The notes: generated by a model not told the origin, from the sequence alone. A stretch of 64,000 bases of DNA from Gottfriedia luciferensis (GCF_001712755.1 NZ_MDKC01000023.1:1-64000), one strand, 5' to 3'; shown: positions 14,319 through 26,030, numbered from the stretch's first letter. Numbers and translations are program-made.

Positions 14319-14755
14319 TTTTTTGCCCTCTCCTTCAAATCAATGCTTTTTTTAGAAACATTATGAGATTTTTTATGTACTTTCATCTGTTCAAAAGTAC
14401 ATAAGCTATTATTTAAACAATATTCAAGAAAGTGGACAAACATGATTAAAAACCGTAGCAGTATACACCTGTATATTAAGAGATAACAAAGAAAATGAAC
14501 TATGATTTTGAATCATGGAACCATTAAACTTAACACCAAAATTATTAAAAAAGTTCGACGGCATTCCCCTCACTTTTCTCTTTTCATAAAACAATATAAC
14601 TACTTATCAATCGAGTGGTTAAATAAACCCGATATAAAAGACTTATTTTTCCAAAAAAAGTGAAATTATTGTAGTTTTTTGTAGTTTGTAAGCCTACTAG
14701 ATTACATGATAATATTAGCTCGTTATTACTATTTGTTAACTAGGGAGGAAATTAA
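14319..14755. other. Divergent promoter region between mce and the neutral protease gene
   Basis: 437 bp without a gene. A TAATAT at 14710-14715 with a weak TTTGTA 19 bp upstream may be the protease promoter; GGGAGGA lies before its ATG. A second promoter for mce should face left, but I cannot assign boxes. No repeats seen. Confidence 0.4.
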
Positions 14756-16417
<1,662 letters not shown>

Positions 16418-16444
16418 AATTTTAATTACATTTTAAGAAAAAAA

Positions 16445-16490
16445 GGGATATCTCGTAAGCTAAAAATGCTTATGAGCCCTTTTTTTATTT
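16445..16490 (+). terminator. Terminator of the neutral protease gene
   Basis: GGGATATCTCGTAAGC pairs with GCTTATGAGCCC around TAAAAAT, followed by TTTTTTTATTT. Confidence 0.85.
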
Positions 16491-16655
16491 CGTTAAAAGA
16501 CAGCAATCTGATGAATCACGTTTAATCAGGGAGTTACTAATAAATAAGCTTAGAGTGTAAAAAATATCCTATATATGCTAAAATAGGACAACACTTGTAT
16601 TATTCTAATAAAATAATTAATAAATTGTAATTCTTTAATATAAGGTGGTAATCAC

Positions 16656-16748
16656 ATGAGAAAAAAAACACAAAAAGTAGTTGTGATGATTATGTTAATT
16701 TCAATGCTTGCTACTACTTTACTTGCAGGTATCGCTGCTATGTTATAA
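16656..16748 (+). CDS. prli42: Stressosome-associated peptide Prli42 family
   Basis: 30 residues: a basic start (MRKKTQKVVV) and one membrane helix (MIMLISMLATTLLAGIAAML). This matches the Prli42 family of Firmicutes, a membrane peptide shown in Listeria to anchor the stressosome and sense oxidative stress. AAGGTGG lies at proper spacing before the ATG. It is monocistronic and followed by a bidirectional terminator. Confidence 0.8.
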   Translation: MRKKTQKVVVMIMLISMLATTLLAGIAAML

Positions 16749-16779
16749 GAGGACAGTGGAAAAAGAGGACAATGGAAAA

Positions 16780-16830
16780 AGAGGATTCATCATTAAGATC
16801 TTGAGATTTTGATGATGAATCCTCTTTATT
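16780..16830. terminator. Bidirectional terminator between prli42 and the L,D-transpeptidase gene
   Basis: Fourteen-base stem AGAGGATTCATCAT / ATGATGAATCCTCT with T-rich flanks on the + side and A-rich on the other; it touches the stop of the convergent gene. A 16-bp tandem duplication (AGAGGACARTGGAAAA) lies just before it. Confidence 0.85.
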
Positions 16831-17335
16831 ATCTGATTGCACCTTGTTCACGAGCTAGTTGTTCAAATGAACTTGTTGATGTTGTGATTAACACTTTCGT
16901 TCCATATGGGACTTTATCAAAAAGTTCATTCACATCATTTGTGTACATTCTTACACATCCATTTGAGATATATTTACCAATTGATGAAGGGTCATTATTT
17001 CCATGAATACCATAAATCGAACCATCTGTACCTAATGCGTCAAAACCAATCCATCTAGTTCCTAGAGGATTTTTAGGATCACCCCCTGGAATATTCTTTT
17101 TGCGCCAATATGGATTTTTGGCTTTATATGTAATATTAAAAATACCTTCAGGAGTTAAATCTGCTGTTTTTCCTGTAGCAATTCGATAAATCCTTAGTAC
17201 TTTACCATCTTCTATATATGCCAAATTATTTACTTCTTTATTAATAATAATAAATGGTTCACCTACCCTTGGATTTTGTCCAAGTGGCCATACTGGACCA
17301 ATTACTAAAAGTAGTGACAGAACTAGTTTAAGCAA
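16829..17335 (-). CDS. L,D-transpeptidase (YkuD domain), membrane-anchored
   Basis: 168 residues from a TTG at 17335 nine bases after GGAG (the TTG at 17344 abuts it). An N-terminal hydrophobic segment (LVLSLLLVIGPVW) acts as signal or anchor. The YkuD domain has the His of IYGIHGNND and the catalytic Cys of ISNGCVRMYTNDV. Such enzymes make 3-3 peptidoglycan cross-links or attach proteins, outside the membrane. No LysM domain is present. The gene lies 22 bp after yqjA and the two are probably co-transcribed. Confidence 0.9.
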   Translation of the reverse strand: MLKLVLSLLLVIGPVWPLGQNPRVGEPFIIINKEVNNLAYIEDGKVLRIYRIATGKTADLTPEGIFNITYKAKNPYWRKKNIPGGDPKNPLGTRWIGFDALGTDGSIYGIHGNNDPSSIGKYISNGCVRMYTNDVNELFDKVPYGTKVLITTSTSSFEQLAREQGAIR

Positions 17336-17357
17336 ATAAAGCAACTCCTTTTTAAAT

Positions 17358-18317
17358 TCACTTAACGTATTTTCCCTTAAACTTTGATTTCATAATCAAG
17401 AAACTTTCCATTTCATTGATGATGGTTAAAACCGCTGCTCGAGTTTCAAAATCATCAGATGTTTGTGGTAGTGGCATTGCACGAAACATATGATAGATTT
17501 CTTCTAACTGATGTAAGCAAATTACACCACTTATAATTGGATTTATTGAAAAGCTTAAATCATTAAAAAATTTGGATAAAATATGAGATTGTTCGTTACT
17601 CACTTTAATGTCACAAACCGTGTCAATAATACGGTGAATAATTTCAAGTTGCCGTTCTCTTAATAAAAAGTATTCATAATCTTCATCATTCGATGATTTA
17701 AAATAATGATTATCGATTTCTAATTTAGAAATTCTTTTCGCTTCTTGAAGCAATTTTACTGTTTCATCATATTCTTCTAAAAAACATTTATTAGCTGGTT
17801 CTTTTAAATAAATAGAAATCTTCTCAAAAATAAAACAAAATTTAGAATCAATTTGTACTTTAAAGTTTTTTATTTGCTCATCTAAACTAGGCATATATAA
17901 ATTACAAAGTAAAGCTACACCAATTCCTATTACAATTACAGTTAACTCATCTACTATTATTGGAACTGTAATTTTTTTTAGACCATATAGATGTAGCATG
18001 ATCACTGCACTGGAAATGACTCCTTCTTGAATTTTAAGCTTTACTAAGCTTGGAATAAAAAATAATAGTAATATTCCAATCGCTAAAGGTGTATAACCAA
18101 AAATATGAAAGAAAAAAATACAAAAAAGGATGATCAAAACGCATGCAGAAAACCTTCTCAACGCTGTATCTAATGAACGCTTTTTAGTAGTTTGTATACA
18201 TAATATTGTTAATATTCCAGCAGACGAGTAAAAATGCACTCCCACCGATTGTGCAATAAAAATTGCAACTGCACTCCCTAACGCCGTTTTAACAATCCTT
18301 GAACCAATTCTATACAT
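17358..18317 (-). CDS. yqjA: Aromatic acid exporter/FUSC-like membrane protein (YqjA, DUF939)
   Basis: 319 residues. The N-terminal half has four to six membrane helices beginning MYRIGSRIVKTALGSAVAIF and containing AGILTILCIQTTKKRSLDTALRR, the DUF939/ArAE_1 signature. The C-terminal half is a soluble helical domain. The family includes putative exporters and B. subtilis YqjA, which has the same neighbours (yqjC-E, art genes). Its true substrate is not known. AGGTGATCTT precedes the ATG. Confidence 0.85.
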   Translation of the reverse strand: MYRIGSRIVKTALGSAVAIFIAQSVGVHFYSSAGILTILCIQTTKKRSLDTALRRFSACVLIILFCIFFFHIFGYTPLAIGILLLFFIPSLVKLKIQEGVISSAVIMLHLYGLKKITVPIIVDELTVIVIGIGVALLCNLYMPSLDEQIKNFKVQIDSKFCFIFEKISIYLKEPANKCFLEEYDETVKLLQEAKRISKLEIDNHYFKSSNDEDYEYFLLRERQLEIIHRIIDTVCDIKVSNEQSHILSKFFNDLSFSINPIISGVICLHQLEEIYHMFRAMPLPQTSDDFETRAAVLTIINEMESFLIMKSKFKGKYVK

Positions 18318-18465
18318 AAGATCACCTATTATTTATGTTTTACTTTATGTAGTATTTGATTCATTGAATAGGATAATATTTCGAATGAAAATTTCATCTC
18401 ATAATTACGCTTAATAAAAAATAGATTGGTAAAAATATCATTATTCTAATAAAAGGTGTGAATTT

Positions 18466-18990
18466 ATGAGTTCAAAATATTGCCATGAATCACGTTCAGC
18501 TTTGACTGTTCGAGTTTTCCCTACAGACTTAAACAATCACCAAACTTTATTTGGTGGAAAAATTCTCGCTGACATGGATATGACTGCTTCAATTACTGCT
18601 TCTAAGCATTCAAGATTGAAATGTGTAACTGCTTCGATCGACCATGTAGACTTCTTACATCCAGTTACAGAAGAGGATTGTATCTCTTATGAATCCTTTG
18701 TCGTAGTTACAGGAACTTCATCTATGGTAATTTTCGTAAAAGCGATTGCAGAGAACTTGATAACAGGCAATCGCCGAGTTGCTGCTACTTCATTTTTAAC
18801 ATTTGTTGGAATGAAAGATAATAAAACGGTACCAGTTCCCTCTATCATTCTTGAAACCGAAGAAGAACGCGAACTTGCTGAAATAGCAAAAGCAAGAATT
18901 GATAATCGTAAAAATAATAAATTAATCAGTAAAAACATTGAAACGATTATCTCTACGAAACCTTTAAAATTAAAACAAAGTGATGAGTAA
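18466..18990 (+). CDS. Acyl-CoA thioesterase (hotdog fold, YkhA-like)
   Basis: 174 residues with a single hotdog domain: VFPTDLNNHQTLFGGKILADMD (catalytic Asn/His-Asp region, gate glycine pair) and ASIDHVDFLHPV. A C-terminal helical extension is typical of the cytosolic acyl-CoA hydrolase (BFIT/BACH-like) subgroup. It hydrolyses medium or long acyl-CoA to free acid. Monocistronic on the + strand; AAGGTGTG lies before the ATG. Confidence 0.88.
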   Translation: MSSKYCHESRSALTVRVFPTDLNNHQTLFGGKILADMDMTASITASKHSRLKCVTASIDHVDFLHPVTEEDCISYESFVVVTGTSSMVIFVKAIAENLITGNRRVAATSFLTFVGMKDNKTVPVPSIILETEEERELAEIAKARIDNRKNNKLISKNIETIISTKPLKLKQSDE

Positions 18991-19012
18991 ATTAATTTGT
19001 GTCCTAAATAAA

Positions 19013-19048
19013 AAAGAAACTGAGAAATTTTCTTCAGTTTCTTTTTTT
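19013..19048 (+). terminator. Terminator after the thioesterase gene
   Basis: AAAGAAACTGA / TCAGTTTCTTT stem followed by a T-run; it may also serve the convergent symporter gene. Confidence 0.85.
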
Positions 19049-19058
19049 CTAATTATGA

Positions 19059-20609
19059 TTAATGTGTTGAAATACTCGATATACCATGGCCAGTATTAGA
19101 CTTCACAAGAATTTCATCAAATTTAGCTTCATTTTCTTTCTTACTTGAAAGAATTGTACCTAAATAAGCGGCTATGAATCCTAAAGGAATTGATATAATC
19201 CCTGGATTCGTTAAATTTATTAGTGGATCTCCAACAAAAATGGCTTTTCCTTCAATTGGACTCCAAATATTTGGACTTATCGCTACTAGTAAGATTGCAG
19301 ATATTAATCCAGTTAACATACCAGTAATTGCGCCAGTCGTATTAAAACGTTTCCAATAGATTGTAAAGAGTATGACTGGTAAGTTCGCACTCGCAGCAAC
19401 AGCAAATGCTAAGGATACTAAAAAGGCAACATTTAATGTTTGTGCAAATATTGCAAGTAAGATTGAGATTAGAGCAACTCCAATCGAAGCATATCTAGCC
19501 ATTGAAACTTGCTCTTTTTCAGTTGCTTTACCATATTTTAAGATTTCATTGTAAAAATCATGTGCAAAGGCAGATGCAGCAGTTAATACTAGCCCTGCTA
19601 CTACTGCAAGAATAGTTGCAAATGCTACAGCTGAAACAAAAGCAAATAAAAAGTTACCACCTAATGCTTCTGCTAATAGTGGCGCCGCCATATTTCCTGC
19701 AGGATTTGCTTTTATAATCTCAGAATTCCCAACAAATGCAGCTGCCCCAAATCCAAGGAAAATCGTCATGATATAAAATGCTCCTATTAACCAAGTTGCA
19801 TAAACGACTGATTTTCGTGCCGTTTTCGCATCACGCACTGTAAAGAATCGGACCAATATATGAGGTAACCCGGCAGTTCCAAGAACCAGTGCTAAATTAA
19901 GTGAAATTGTATCTAGTCCATTTGTGTATTTTACACCTGGATTTAAAAACGAGTCCTTTAGAGGAGTTGCTGTTCTCATTTGGCTAAACATTTCATTAAT
20001 GTTGAAATTAAATTTAGCAAAAACGATGATTGAAATGACTAACGTTCCAAGCATGAGAAGGATTGCCTTTACGATTTGCACCCAACTAGTAGCCCTCATA
20101 CCTCCAAATATTACATATACAGTCATTAAAATACCTACTATTAAAACAGCAGTCGTATAATCAATTCCTAGTAATAATTTAATCAGTGCACCAGCACCAA
20201 CTAGTTGTGCAATCATATAAAAGATTGAAATCGTCATTGTGTTTAAGGCGGCTACCCCTCTTACTTTTCTTTGATCAAATCGCGCAGCAATCATATCAGC
20301 TAACGTGTACTTTCCAAGGTTTCGTAAAGGCTCTGCTACTAAATATAAAACGACTAAGTATGCAACTAAAAATCCGATACTATAGAAAAATCCATCGAAT
20401 CCAGTTAAAGCGATCGCACCTGCAATTCCTAAAAAGGATGCCGCTGACATATAGTCTCCTGCAATTGCAAATCCATTTTGCCATCCAGTCAATCCACCGC
20501 CTGCAGTATAAAAATCTTTCGCGTCTTTTGTTTTTTTAGAAGCGTAATATGTAATAACTAGCGTTCCAAGTACGATAATTAAAAATAAAGTAAATGCCGT
20601 CGTATTCAA
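19059..20609 (-). CDS. Sodium/monocarboxylate (acetate-type) symporter, SSS family
   Basis: 516 residues with about 13 membrane helices. Marks of the ActP/YwcA branch: YYASKKTKDAKDFYTAGGGLTGWQNG, GDYMSAASFLGI and IFGGMRATSWVQIVKAILL. It imports acetate or a similar short acid with Na+. The TTG start at 20609 overlaps the TGA of the upstream DUF485 gene by four bases (TTGA), with GGAGGGGAGG ahead, so the two are coupled as in ywcB-ywcA. Confidence 0.9.
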   Translation of the reverse strand: MNTTAFTLFLIIVLGTLVITYYASKKTKDAKDFYTAGGGLTGWQNGFAIAGDYMSAASFLGIAGAIALTGFDGFFYSIGFLVAYLVVLYLVAEPLRNLGKYTLADMIAARFDQRKVRGVAALNTMTISIFYMIAQLVGAGALIKLLLGIDYTTAVLIVGILMTVYVIFGGMRATSWVQIVKAILLMLGTLVISIIVFAKFNFNINEMFSQMRTATPLKDSFLNPGVKYTNGLDTISLNLALVLGTAGLPHILVRFFTVRDAKTARKSVVYATWLIGAFYIMTIFLGFGAAAFVGNSEIIKANPAGNMAAPLLAEALGGNFLFAFVSAVAFATILAVVAGLVLTAASAFAHDFYNEILKYGKATEKEQVSMARYASIGVALISILLAIFAQTLNVAFLVSLAFAVAASANLPVILFTIYWKRFNTTGAITGMLTGLISAILLVAISPNIWSPIEGKAIFVGDPLINLTNPGIISIPLGFIAAYLGTILSSKKENEAKFDEILVKSNTGHGISSISTH

Positions 20610-20950
20610 ATTTCCTCCCCTCCTTTATTTAACTTTTCCAATACTCGATCTGCCATTTTGTCAAAGGATTCAGCTTTCTTACTGTAAATCATACATAACA
20701 CCCATGTCATAATAAATTGAGCGAATGCAAACAACCATGCCCATGTTACTTCCCCAATTGCTTTTGTATTTAGTGCTTTAGAATAAGAAGTCATTAAAGG
20801 TAATGCAATGTAAAAACAAAAAAAGAATAAAGACATTGGTAGAATAAACTTTCTTTTTGCTTTCAGTAACTGTTTAAACTCATGAGATTTTGCAACTTCC
20901 GAGTATTTGCTTTGACTCATACTCGTACTAGAGTTTTGGTCCAATTCCAT
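20606..20950 (-). CDS. DUF485 membrane protein, partner of the symporter
   Basis: 114 residues (ATG at 20950 seven bases after GGGGAG; another ATG is one codon upstream). A polar N-terminus containing SHEFKQLLKAKRKFILPMSL is followed by two membrane helices with a short loop. DUF485 proteins are found with acetate-type symporters (YjcH/ActP, YwcB/YwcA) and are likely accessory subunits. It overlaps the symporter start by four bases. Confidence 0.85.
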   Translation of the reverse strand: MELDQNSSTSMSQSKYSEVAKSHEFKQLLKAKRKFILPMSLFFFCFYIALPLMTSYSKALNTKAIGEVTWAWLFAFAQFIMTWVLCMIYSKKAESFDKMADRVLEKLNKGGEEI

Positions 20951-21230
20951 CATCTTACTCCCCTTTCAAGTTTTTTTTCTTGAAAACTTTGAAGATATTA
21001 TTGCTAAAAATAAATGAAAGAATATTCAGAAACTAAGATAATTGTATTTGATTTAGAAACATTTTAATAAATGTTTTCGATAGACAAGAATTTACAAGTT
21101 CTAATGATTAAAAATTTTTTTTGTAAAATTTGAAAACGAGCTGAAGTTGAAATACAAGAAACAACCGCTGACTTACAAATCTAAAACATATTTTGACATT
21201 TTTTAAGTAATTCAATGAATTTTTTGTCAA
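20951..21230. other. Spacer between the symporter operon and the art operon end
   Basis: About 280 bp of AT-rich, non-coding DNA that should hold the leftward promoter of the DUF485-symporter operon. I cannot assign its boxes with confidence and see no repeats. Confidence 0.5.
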
Positions 21231-21231
21231 T

Positions 21232-21268
21232 AAAAAAATCCCTCTTTTCAGATGAAAAGTAGGGATTC
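21232..21268 (-). terminator. Terminator of the art operon
   Basis: On the minus strand AATCCCT..TTTTC and GAAAAG..AGGGATT form the stem, followed by six T. Confidence 0.85.
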
Positions 21269-21291
21269 TTCACATTTAAGTGATTAATAAC

Positions 21292-22014
21292 TTATAAAAC
21301 TTTCTCAAGGAATAGCTTTGCACGATTTGTTTTTGGTTTTGTGAATAATTCGATCGGAGTTGCATCCTCAACTAGATTTCCTTCGTCTAAGAATAGAATT
21401 CGATCTGCAACTTCCTTTGCAAAACCCATTTCATGTGTAACGATGACCATTGTCATACCAGTATGTGCTAATGATTTCATTACTTCAAGTACTTCTTTTA
21501 CCATCTCTGGATCTAAAGCTGAAGTTGGTTCATCAAATAGCATTACTTTAGGTTCCATTGCAAGTGCTCTTGCTATAGCGACACGTTGTTTTTGACCACC
21601 TGAAAGTTTAGGAGGATATACGTTTGCTTTTTCAAGAAGTCCAACTTTTTCAAGTAGTGCCTTTGCATTTTCCTCTGCCTTAGTTTTACTCATACCTTTT
21701 ACATTAATCGGAGCATACGTAATATTTTCTAAAACTGTCATATGTGGGAACAAATGAAAATGCTGGAATACCATACCTACATCTTCACGAATTTTCATTA
21801 TATTACATTTAGGATTCGTTACTTCAATTTCATCCATCCAAATTTCACCATTTGAAGGAGTTTCTAATAAATTCATACAACGTAAAAATGTAGACTTTCC
21901 AGAACCAGATGGGCCTATTACAGCAACAACAGATCCTTGCTCGATTGTAGTCGTTATTCCTTTTAATACATGAACATTACCAAAGCTTTTATTTAAATTA
22001 GTAATTTTAATCAT
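21292..22014 (-). CDS. artR: Polar amino acid ABC transporter ATPase (ArtR-like)
   Basis: 240 residues from ATG at 22014, ten bases after AAAGGAG (an in-frame TTG at 22035 lies within that site). Walker [11 protein letters not shown]-loop [14 protein letters not shown], signature [16 protein letters not shown], Walker [14 protein letters not shown] and the H-loop VTHEMGFA are all present. It powers uptake of a polar amino acid, by synteny with B. subtilis yqiZ most likely arginine. It overlaps the permease gene by 8 bp. Confidence 0.9.
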   Translation of the reverse strand: MIKITNLNKSFGNVHVLKGITTTIEQGSVVAVIGPSGSGKSTFLRCMNLLETPSNGEIWMDEIEVTNPKCNIMKIREDVGMVFQHFHLFPHMTVLENITYAPINVKGMSKTKAEENAKALLEKVGLLEKANVYPPKLSGGQKQRVAIARALAMEPKVMLFDEPTSALDPEMVKEVLEVMKSLAHTGMTMVIVTHEMGFAKEVADRILFLDEGNLVEDATPIELFTKPKTNRAKLFLEKVL

Positions 22015-22666
22015 TTGTACGCATTCTCCTTTCAACAGATTTACCTAGAAGTGATAGGATCATAATGATAATGTAATAGATTGCAGCTACAAAAATAAGT
22101 GGCTCCATAAATGAATAAGTCTCTCCACCTACTAAGAAAGCTCTTCTCATTAAATCAGATGCACCAATTACTGTTACCATTGCTGATTCCTTCGTTAACG
22201 TAATAAACTCATTCATCAATGCTGGTAAAATATTTTTAAATGCTTGAGGTAAAATTATTTTTGACATCATTTTACGGTAAGGGATTCCTAAAGCTGAAGC
22301 AGCTTCTTGTTGACCTTTATCTACTGCTAGTATACCTGCACGGATAATCTCTGATACATAAGCTCCTGAATTCAAACCAAAAGCTAATACCGCTGCTGGA
22401 AACTTTTCGATATCGAATCCAATTAATTGTGGTAAACCATAATAAATGATCATTAATTGCAAAACCATCGGTGTTCCACGAAAAATGGAAGTATAAAAAT
22501 CAGCTATTACAACTAACCATTTTGCACGGCTAATTTTCATTAATGCAAGTAAAATTGCTAAAACAAGACCTAATAAAATTGAACAAACAACTACTAATAG
22601 TGTTAATTTTAATCCGGCCAATATATATGGAATTGAAGGGACAATTTGAGAAAAATCTAAGTTCAT
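22007..22666 (-). CDS. artQ: Polar amino acid ABC transporter permease (ArtQ-like)
   Basis: 219 residues from ATG at 22666 (AAAGGAG nine bases upstream). Five membrane helices with the HisM/GlnP-type start [17 protein letters not shown] and the EAA loop [24 protein letters not shown] that contacts the ATPase. It corresponds to B. subtilis yqiY. In this organism an aminotransferase gene separates it from the binding-protein gene. Confidence 0.9.
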   Translation of the reverse strand: MNLDFSQIVPSIPYILAGLKLTLLVVVCSILLGLVLAILLALMKISRAKWLVVIADFYTSIFRGTPMVLQLMIIYYGLPQLIGFDIEKFPAAVLAFGLNSGAYVSEIIRAGILAVDKGQQEAASALGIPYRKMMSKIILPQAFKNILPALMNEFITLTKESAMVTVIGASDLMRRAFLVGGETYSFMEPLIFVAAIYYIIIMILSLLGKSVERRMRTND

Positions 22667-22745
22667 ATTGTAGTACTCCTTTACTATTTGTCTTTTAAAT
22701 TGCAAAGTTCATTCGACAAAGTCTGTTTAGATAAAGAGCACTGGT

Positions 22746-24086
22746 TTAGAAACCAATGCCCTTTGTTTCATATAATTCATATCCAATGGATTGCTCATAT
22801 TCTGTTAATGCTTCATCTAAGATTGCTAACCCATCATCGATTTGATTCTTCGTAACTGTTAATGGTGGAATCATTCGAATTACTTCACTGTTATTACCAC
22901 AGAAGTAGAATAAAACACCTTTTTCCAAAGCAAGATCAAGAATTTTAAATAATCCATCACCGTTTGGTTCTTTTGTTGCTGGATTAATGATTTCAATGCC
23001 GATCATTAAACCAATTGAGCGAATGCTCCCAATTACCGGATGCTTTTCTTTTAATGCATTCAGTTTTTCTACTGCGTAAGCTCCAACTTCTCTCGTATTT
23101 TCTAAAAGCTTTTCTTCTTTTATAATTTCCAAAACAGCCAATGCAGCTGAACAAGCGATTGGATTACCTCCAAATGTTGTTCCATGACTACCTAGTGGCC
23201 ACTGTTTCATTAGTTCATTTGATGCTACAGTAGCACTTAAAGGAATACCATTTGCAATCCCTTTTGCTATTGCCATAATATCTGGCGTTACATCAAAAGT
23301 ATGTGCAGCAAACCAATTTCCTGTACGGCCAAATCCAGTTTGAACTTCATCAAAAATTAGTAAAATATTATTTTTATCACAGATTTCTCGTATTTTCTTT
23401 AACCATGCTTTAGGTGGTACTACATATCCACCTTCACCTAGAACTGGCTCTACAATAACTGCAGCTACTTCTTCTGGTGTTACTTGATGATTAAATAAAC
23501 GTTTAAAATCTTTTTCTAATTGCTCTACTACATATTGTTCTTCATCATAACCTTCAGGGCATTCTGAAACATTTGCATAAGGTATTTGATATGATCCTGT
23601 TGGTTGTAAAAATTTTCGATACTTACTTTTTGAAGTCGTAACGCTTAATGCTCCCATAGAACGGCCATGGAAACAACCAATAAATGAAACAATATATGGA
23701 CGCTTAGTAGCATGTTTAGCTAGCTTAATAGCACCTTCAATCGCTTCAGTTCCACTATTACCAAAAAAGAAAGTATCTAAGTTACCAGGAAGAATTTCAG
23801 CCAACTCATCTGCTAGCTTTAAAATCGATTCGTAAATAATAACCCCCGATGGACCATGTGCTAAAGAATCTGCGCCATCTTTAATTGCCTGTACTACTTT
23901 TGGATGACGATGTCCAACATTTGTAGTAGCAATGCCAGATGTAAAGTCTAAGTACTCTTTACCATCTACACCATAGTAGTAACAGCCTTCTTCCTTTACA
24001 ACTGGTAAGTTTGGATGATCCTTTGCCATGCTTGGTGCAAGACGTAAAGGCATTTTTTCTAATAAGTGACTCCAATCTCTCTCCAT
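22746..24086 (-). CDS. Class III PLP-dependent aminotransferase (GABA/ornithine type)
   Basis: 446 residues, ATG at 24086 after GGGGAGG. Class III features: [16 protein letters not shown], the cofactor stretch [15 protein letters not shown] and the PLP lysine in [13 protein letters not shown], then [19 protein letters not shown]. It transfers the omega-amino group of GABA, ornithine or a related amine to 2-oxoglutarate. Its position between the binding-protein and permease genes suggests it degrades the imported amino acid or a product of it; arginine-ornithine catabolism fits best. This insertion is absent from the B. subtilis artPQR operon. Confidence 0.88.
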   Translation of the reverse strand: MERDWSHLLEKMPLRLAPSMAKDHPNLPVVKEEGCYYYGVDGKEYLDFTSGIATTNVGHRHPKVVQAIKDGADSLAHGPSGVIIYESILKLADELAEILPGNLDTFFFGNSGTEAIEGAIKLAKHATKRPYIVSFIGCFHGRSMGALSVTTSKSKYRKFLQPTGSYQIPYANVSECPEGYDEEQYVVEQLEKDFKRLFNHQVTPEEVAAVIVEPVLGEGGYVVPPKAWLKKIREICDKNNILLIFDEVQTGFGRTGNWFAAHTFDVTPDIMAIAKGIANGIPLSATVASNELMKQWPLGSHGTTFGGNPIACSAALAVLEIIKEEKLLENTREVGAYAVEKLNALKEKHPVIGSIRSIGLMIGIEIINPATKEPNGDGLFKILDLALEKGVLFYFCGNNSEVIRMIPPLTVTKNQIDDGLAILDEALTEYEQSIGYELYETKGIGF

Positions 24087-24182
24087 CAATAATTCCTCCC
24101 CTGTTTACAACAAAAACTTATCATTTCTATATTTTCCGTCATCCCCTTAAGGTTTATCTTTTTACTATTAAAATCTTACGGA

Positions 24183-24938
24183 TTACTTCAATTCACCGAA
24201 CCATTTTTTAACTAATTTATCAACAGTTCCATCTTCTTTTAATTCTTTTAACGCTTTATCAAATTTAGGTGTTAATTTACTTCCTTTTGGAAGAGCTACT
24301 GCCGAACCAGATTGTTCAAAGAAATCTTGCATTAATTCACCTTGCATTTCAGGTAATTTATTTAGATAGCCACTAGCTACAGATTGTTCGATCACAACAG
24401 CATCAAATCTTCCAGCTTTTAATTCTTCTACCATCTCAGGAATACGGTTACGGTTTTCAACTTTAAATCCAACCTTTTTAGAAACTTCAATTGCTTTTGT
24501 CTCTTGAATTGAACCAGCTTGTACACCGACTGTTTTTCCTTTTAAATCTTCAACACTTTTAATATTTGAATCTTTATTTACAACTATTTCATTTTGATCT
24601 GTGAAATATGGCTCAGTGAAATCTGCATTTTTCGCACGTTCAGGTGTCTTTTTCATACCTGCCATAATAAAATCTACTTTATCTGCATTCATCGCAGTAA
24701 TTAATGAGGTAAAATCAATATCTTTTACTTTAATTGTGTATCCAGTTTTTTTACCAAGCGCTTTAGCTAAATCAACATCAAACCCAACGATTTTGTCATT
24801 TTTTGTGTCAATAAATTCATAAGGCTTATAATCCGCACTTGTTCCTAAGATTAAGGTTTTATCATCTGACTTGTTACAAGCAGATAACATTCCAATTGAT
24901 AATGCTGATGCAGCTAAAACTCCGACTAATTTTTTCAT
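24183..24938 (-). CDS. artP: Amino acid ABC transporter substrate-binding lipoprotein (ArtP-like)
   Basis: 251 residues. Lipoprotein signal MKKLVGVLAASALSIGMLSAC (lipobox LSAC). Type 3 periplasmic-binding fold: TSADYKPYEFIDTKNDKIVGFDVDLAKALGKKTG near the N-terminus and DFIMAGMKKTPERAKNADFTEPY for ligand contacts. It captures the amino acid outside the cell for ArtQ/ArtR. First gene of the operon, with an ARG-box-like palindrome ~90 bp upstream. It corresponds to B. subtilis yqiX. Confidence 0.9.
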   Translation of the reverse strand: MKKLVGVLAASALSIGMLSACNKSDDKTLILGTSADYKPYEFIDTKNDKIVGFDVDLAKALGKKTGYTIKVKDIDFTSLITAMNADKVDFIMAGMKKTPERAKNADFTEPYFTDQNEIVVNKDSNIKSVEDLKGKTVGVQAGSIQETKAIEVSKKVGFKVENRNRIPEMVEELKAGRFDAVVIEQSVASGYLNKLPEMQGELMQDFFEQSGSAVALPKGSKLTPKFDKALKELKEDGTVDKLVKKWFGELK

Positions 24939-25025
24939 TAATGCTTCCCCCTAATTTTCGTAAAATTCAAACTTCTTATTTCTATTATCTTTTTTAGTAT
25001 TCTATTAAACAACCATTTTTTTCGA

Positions 25026-25040
25026 ATGAATAATTATTCT
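25026..25040 (-). promoter_or_regulatory. ARG-box-like operator for ArgR/AhrC upstream of artP
   Basis: ATGAATAATTATTCT matches the conserved arginine-repressor half-palindrome TGAAT-N4-ATTCA with one mismatch. It sits about 90 bp before the artP start, as expected for repression by arginine. The argR gene itself is at 48.7-49.2 kb in this window. Confidence 0.55.
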
Positions 25041-25322
25041 ACAAAATGAATTTTAACACATACTAATAAATATGCAACTAGTTTTTTCAGCATTTCGACA
25101 AAAAAATTAGATATAGCTTAATTTTACAGGGATATTATATAAAAAATTTTTTTATTAATATTCATTATGTTTATATATTTATTCAATCGAGTGAATGAGA
25201 GTCTTATTATTAGACTTTTTCAAATCTTTCAAAAACCTTTCGACAAATCTCGCAAATTACTACATTTTTCATGACCAAACACTTTAATTCCCCCAAATTT
25301 AAGCGTTTTCATACTTATTCAT
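25041..25322. other. AT-rich spacer between artP and the Nudix gene
   Basis: About 280 bp without a coding frame. Should contain the artP promoter. Two TTCGACA heptamers (near 25095 and 25239) look like Spo0A boxes but are as likely to be chance in this composition. Confidence 0.4.
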
Positions 25323-25349
25323 AAAAAAAACACCATTGTGGAAATGGTA
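25323..25349 (-). terminator. Terminator of the Nudix gene
   Basis: Minus-strand hairpin ACCATT..AATGGT followed by GTTTTTTTT. Confidence 0.75.
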
Positions 25350-25392
25350 TTTTCATAAAAATGATTACATTATTCATTTATAAATTATTTTA

Positions 25393-25875
25393 TTATATTA
25401 AAACTTCTTCTTCTATTAGTACATCAATAACCTTATTTTCCTTATAATAAAAGGAATAATGATGATTTCGCTCGTTTTTTAATAGTATTGGAAGAAAATA
25501 AGGAATACACTCTCCTACTCCTTGATTTTTTTCATCTATTACCCAATCAATTTTTTTCCAATCTAAAATTCCTTCATCTGTTTTTAAAGGCGTATCATAT
25601 ATTAAGCCATTAGAAACCTTAGCCAGAAATACATACATACCCCCGAAATCCACATTTTCTTCATGCCAAGTCACTTTACCTTTATATGTTATATCTCTCA
25701 ACTCAAGCTGAATTCCAGTTTCTTCTGCAATCTCTCTTTGAACGGATCTTTCGATTGTTTCCCCTTTTTCTATTTTTCCACCAACACCATTCCAAATTCC
25801 CATTGTAGGAGCATTTATACGATTTAACATTAATAGTTCATCATTTCGTTTGATAAAACATAAAGTATATTTCAC
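25393..25875 (-). CDS. Nudix hydrolase (MutT-like)
   Basis: 160 residues from the GTG at 25875, giving MKYTLCFIKRNDELLMLNR, the usual start of this group; a TTG seven codons earlier overlaps the ribosome site. Nudix box: GVGGKIEKGETIERSVQREIAEETGI, with all conserved Gly and Glu residues. It hydrolyses a nucleoside diphosphate-X compound such as oxidised dGTP; the exact substrate is not evident. Monocistronic. Confidence 0.88.
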   Translation of the reverse strand: MKYTLCFIKRNDELLMLNRINAPTMGIWNGVGGKIEKGETIERSVQREIAEETGIQLELRDITYKGKVTWHEENVDFGGMYVFLAKVSNGLIYDTPLKTDEGILDWKKIDWVIDEKNQGVGECIPYFLPILLKNERNHHYSFYYKENKVIDVLIEEEVLI

Positions 25876-26030
25876 AAATTCCCACTTACCTTTCAAGCAT
25901 ATTAGTAAATTTTATTCCTATTAATTATGGCATAATTTGCTATTAATTTGTTTACAAAACAACTTTACTAATTATTTAGAATATTTTAAAATTTAATTAA
26001 TATATTAGTACTACAAAGGAGAGGTGTGTT

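Noticed and set aside
25090-25245. Spo0A boxes (TTCGACA) upstream of artP and the Nudix gene
   Set aside because: A 7-mer is expected several times by chance in 64 kb of this composition, and no sporulation role is known for these genes.
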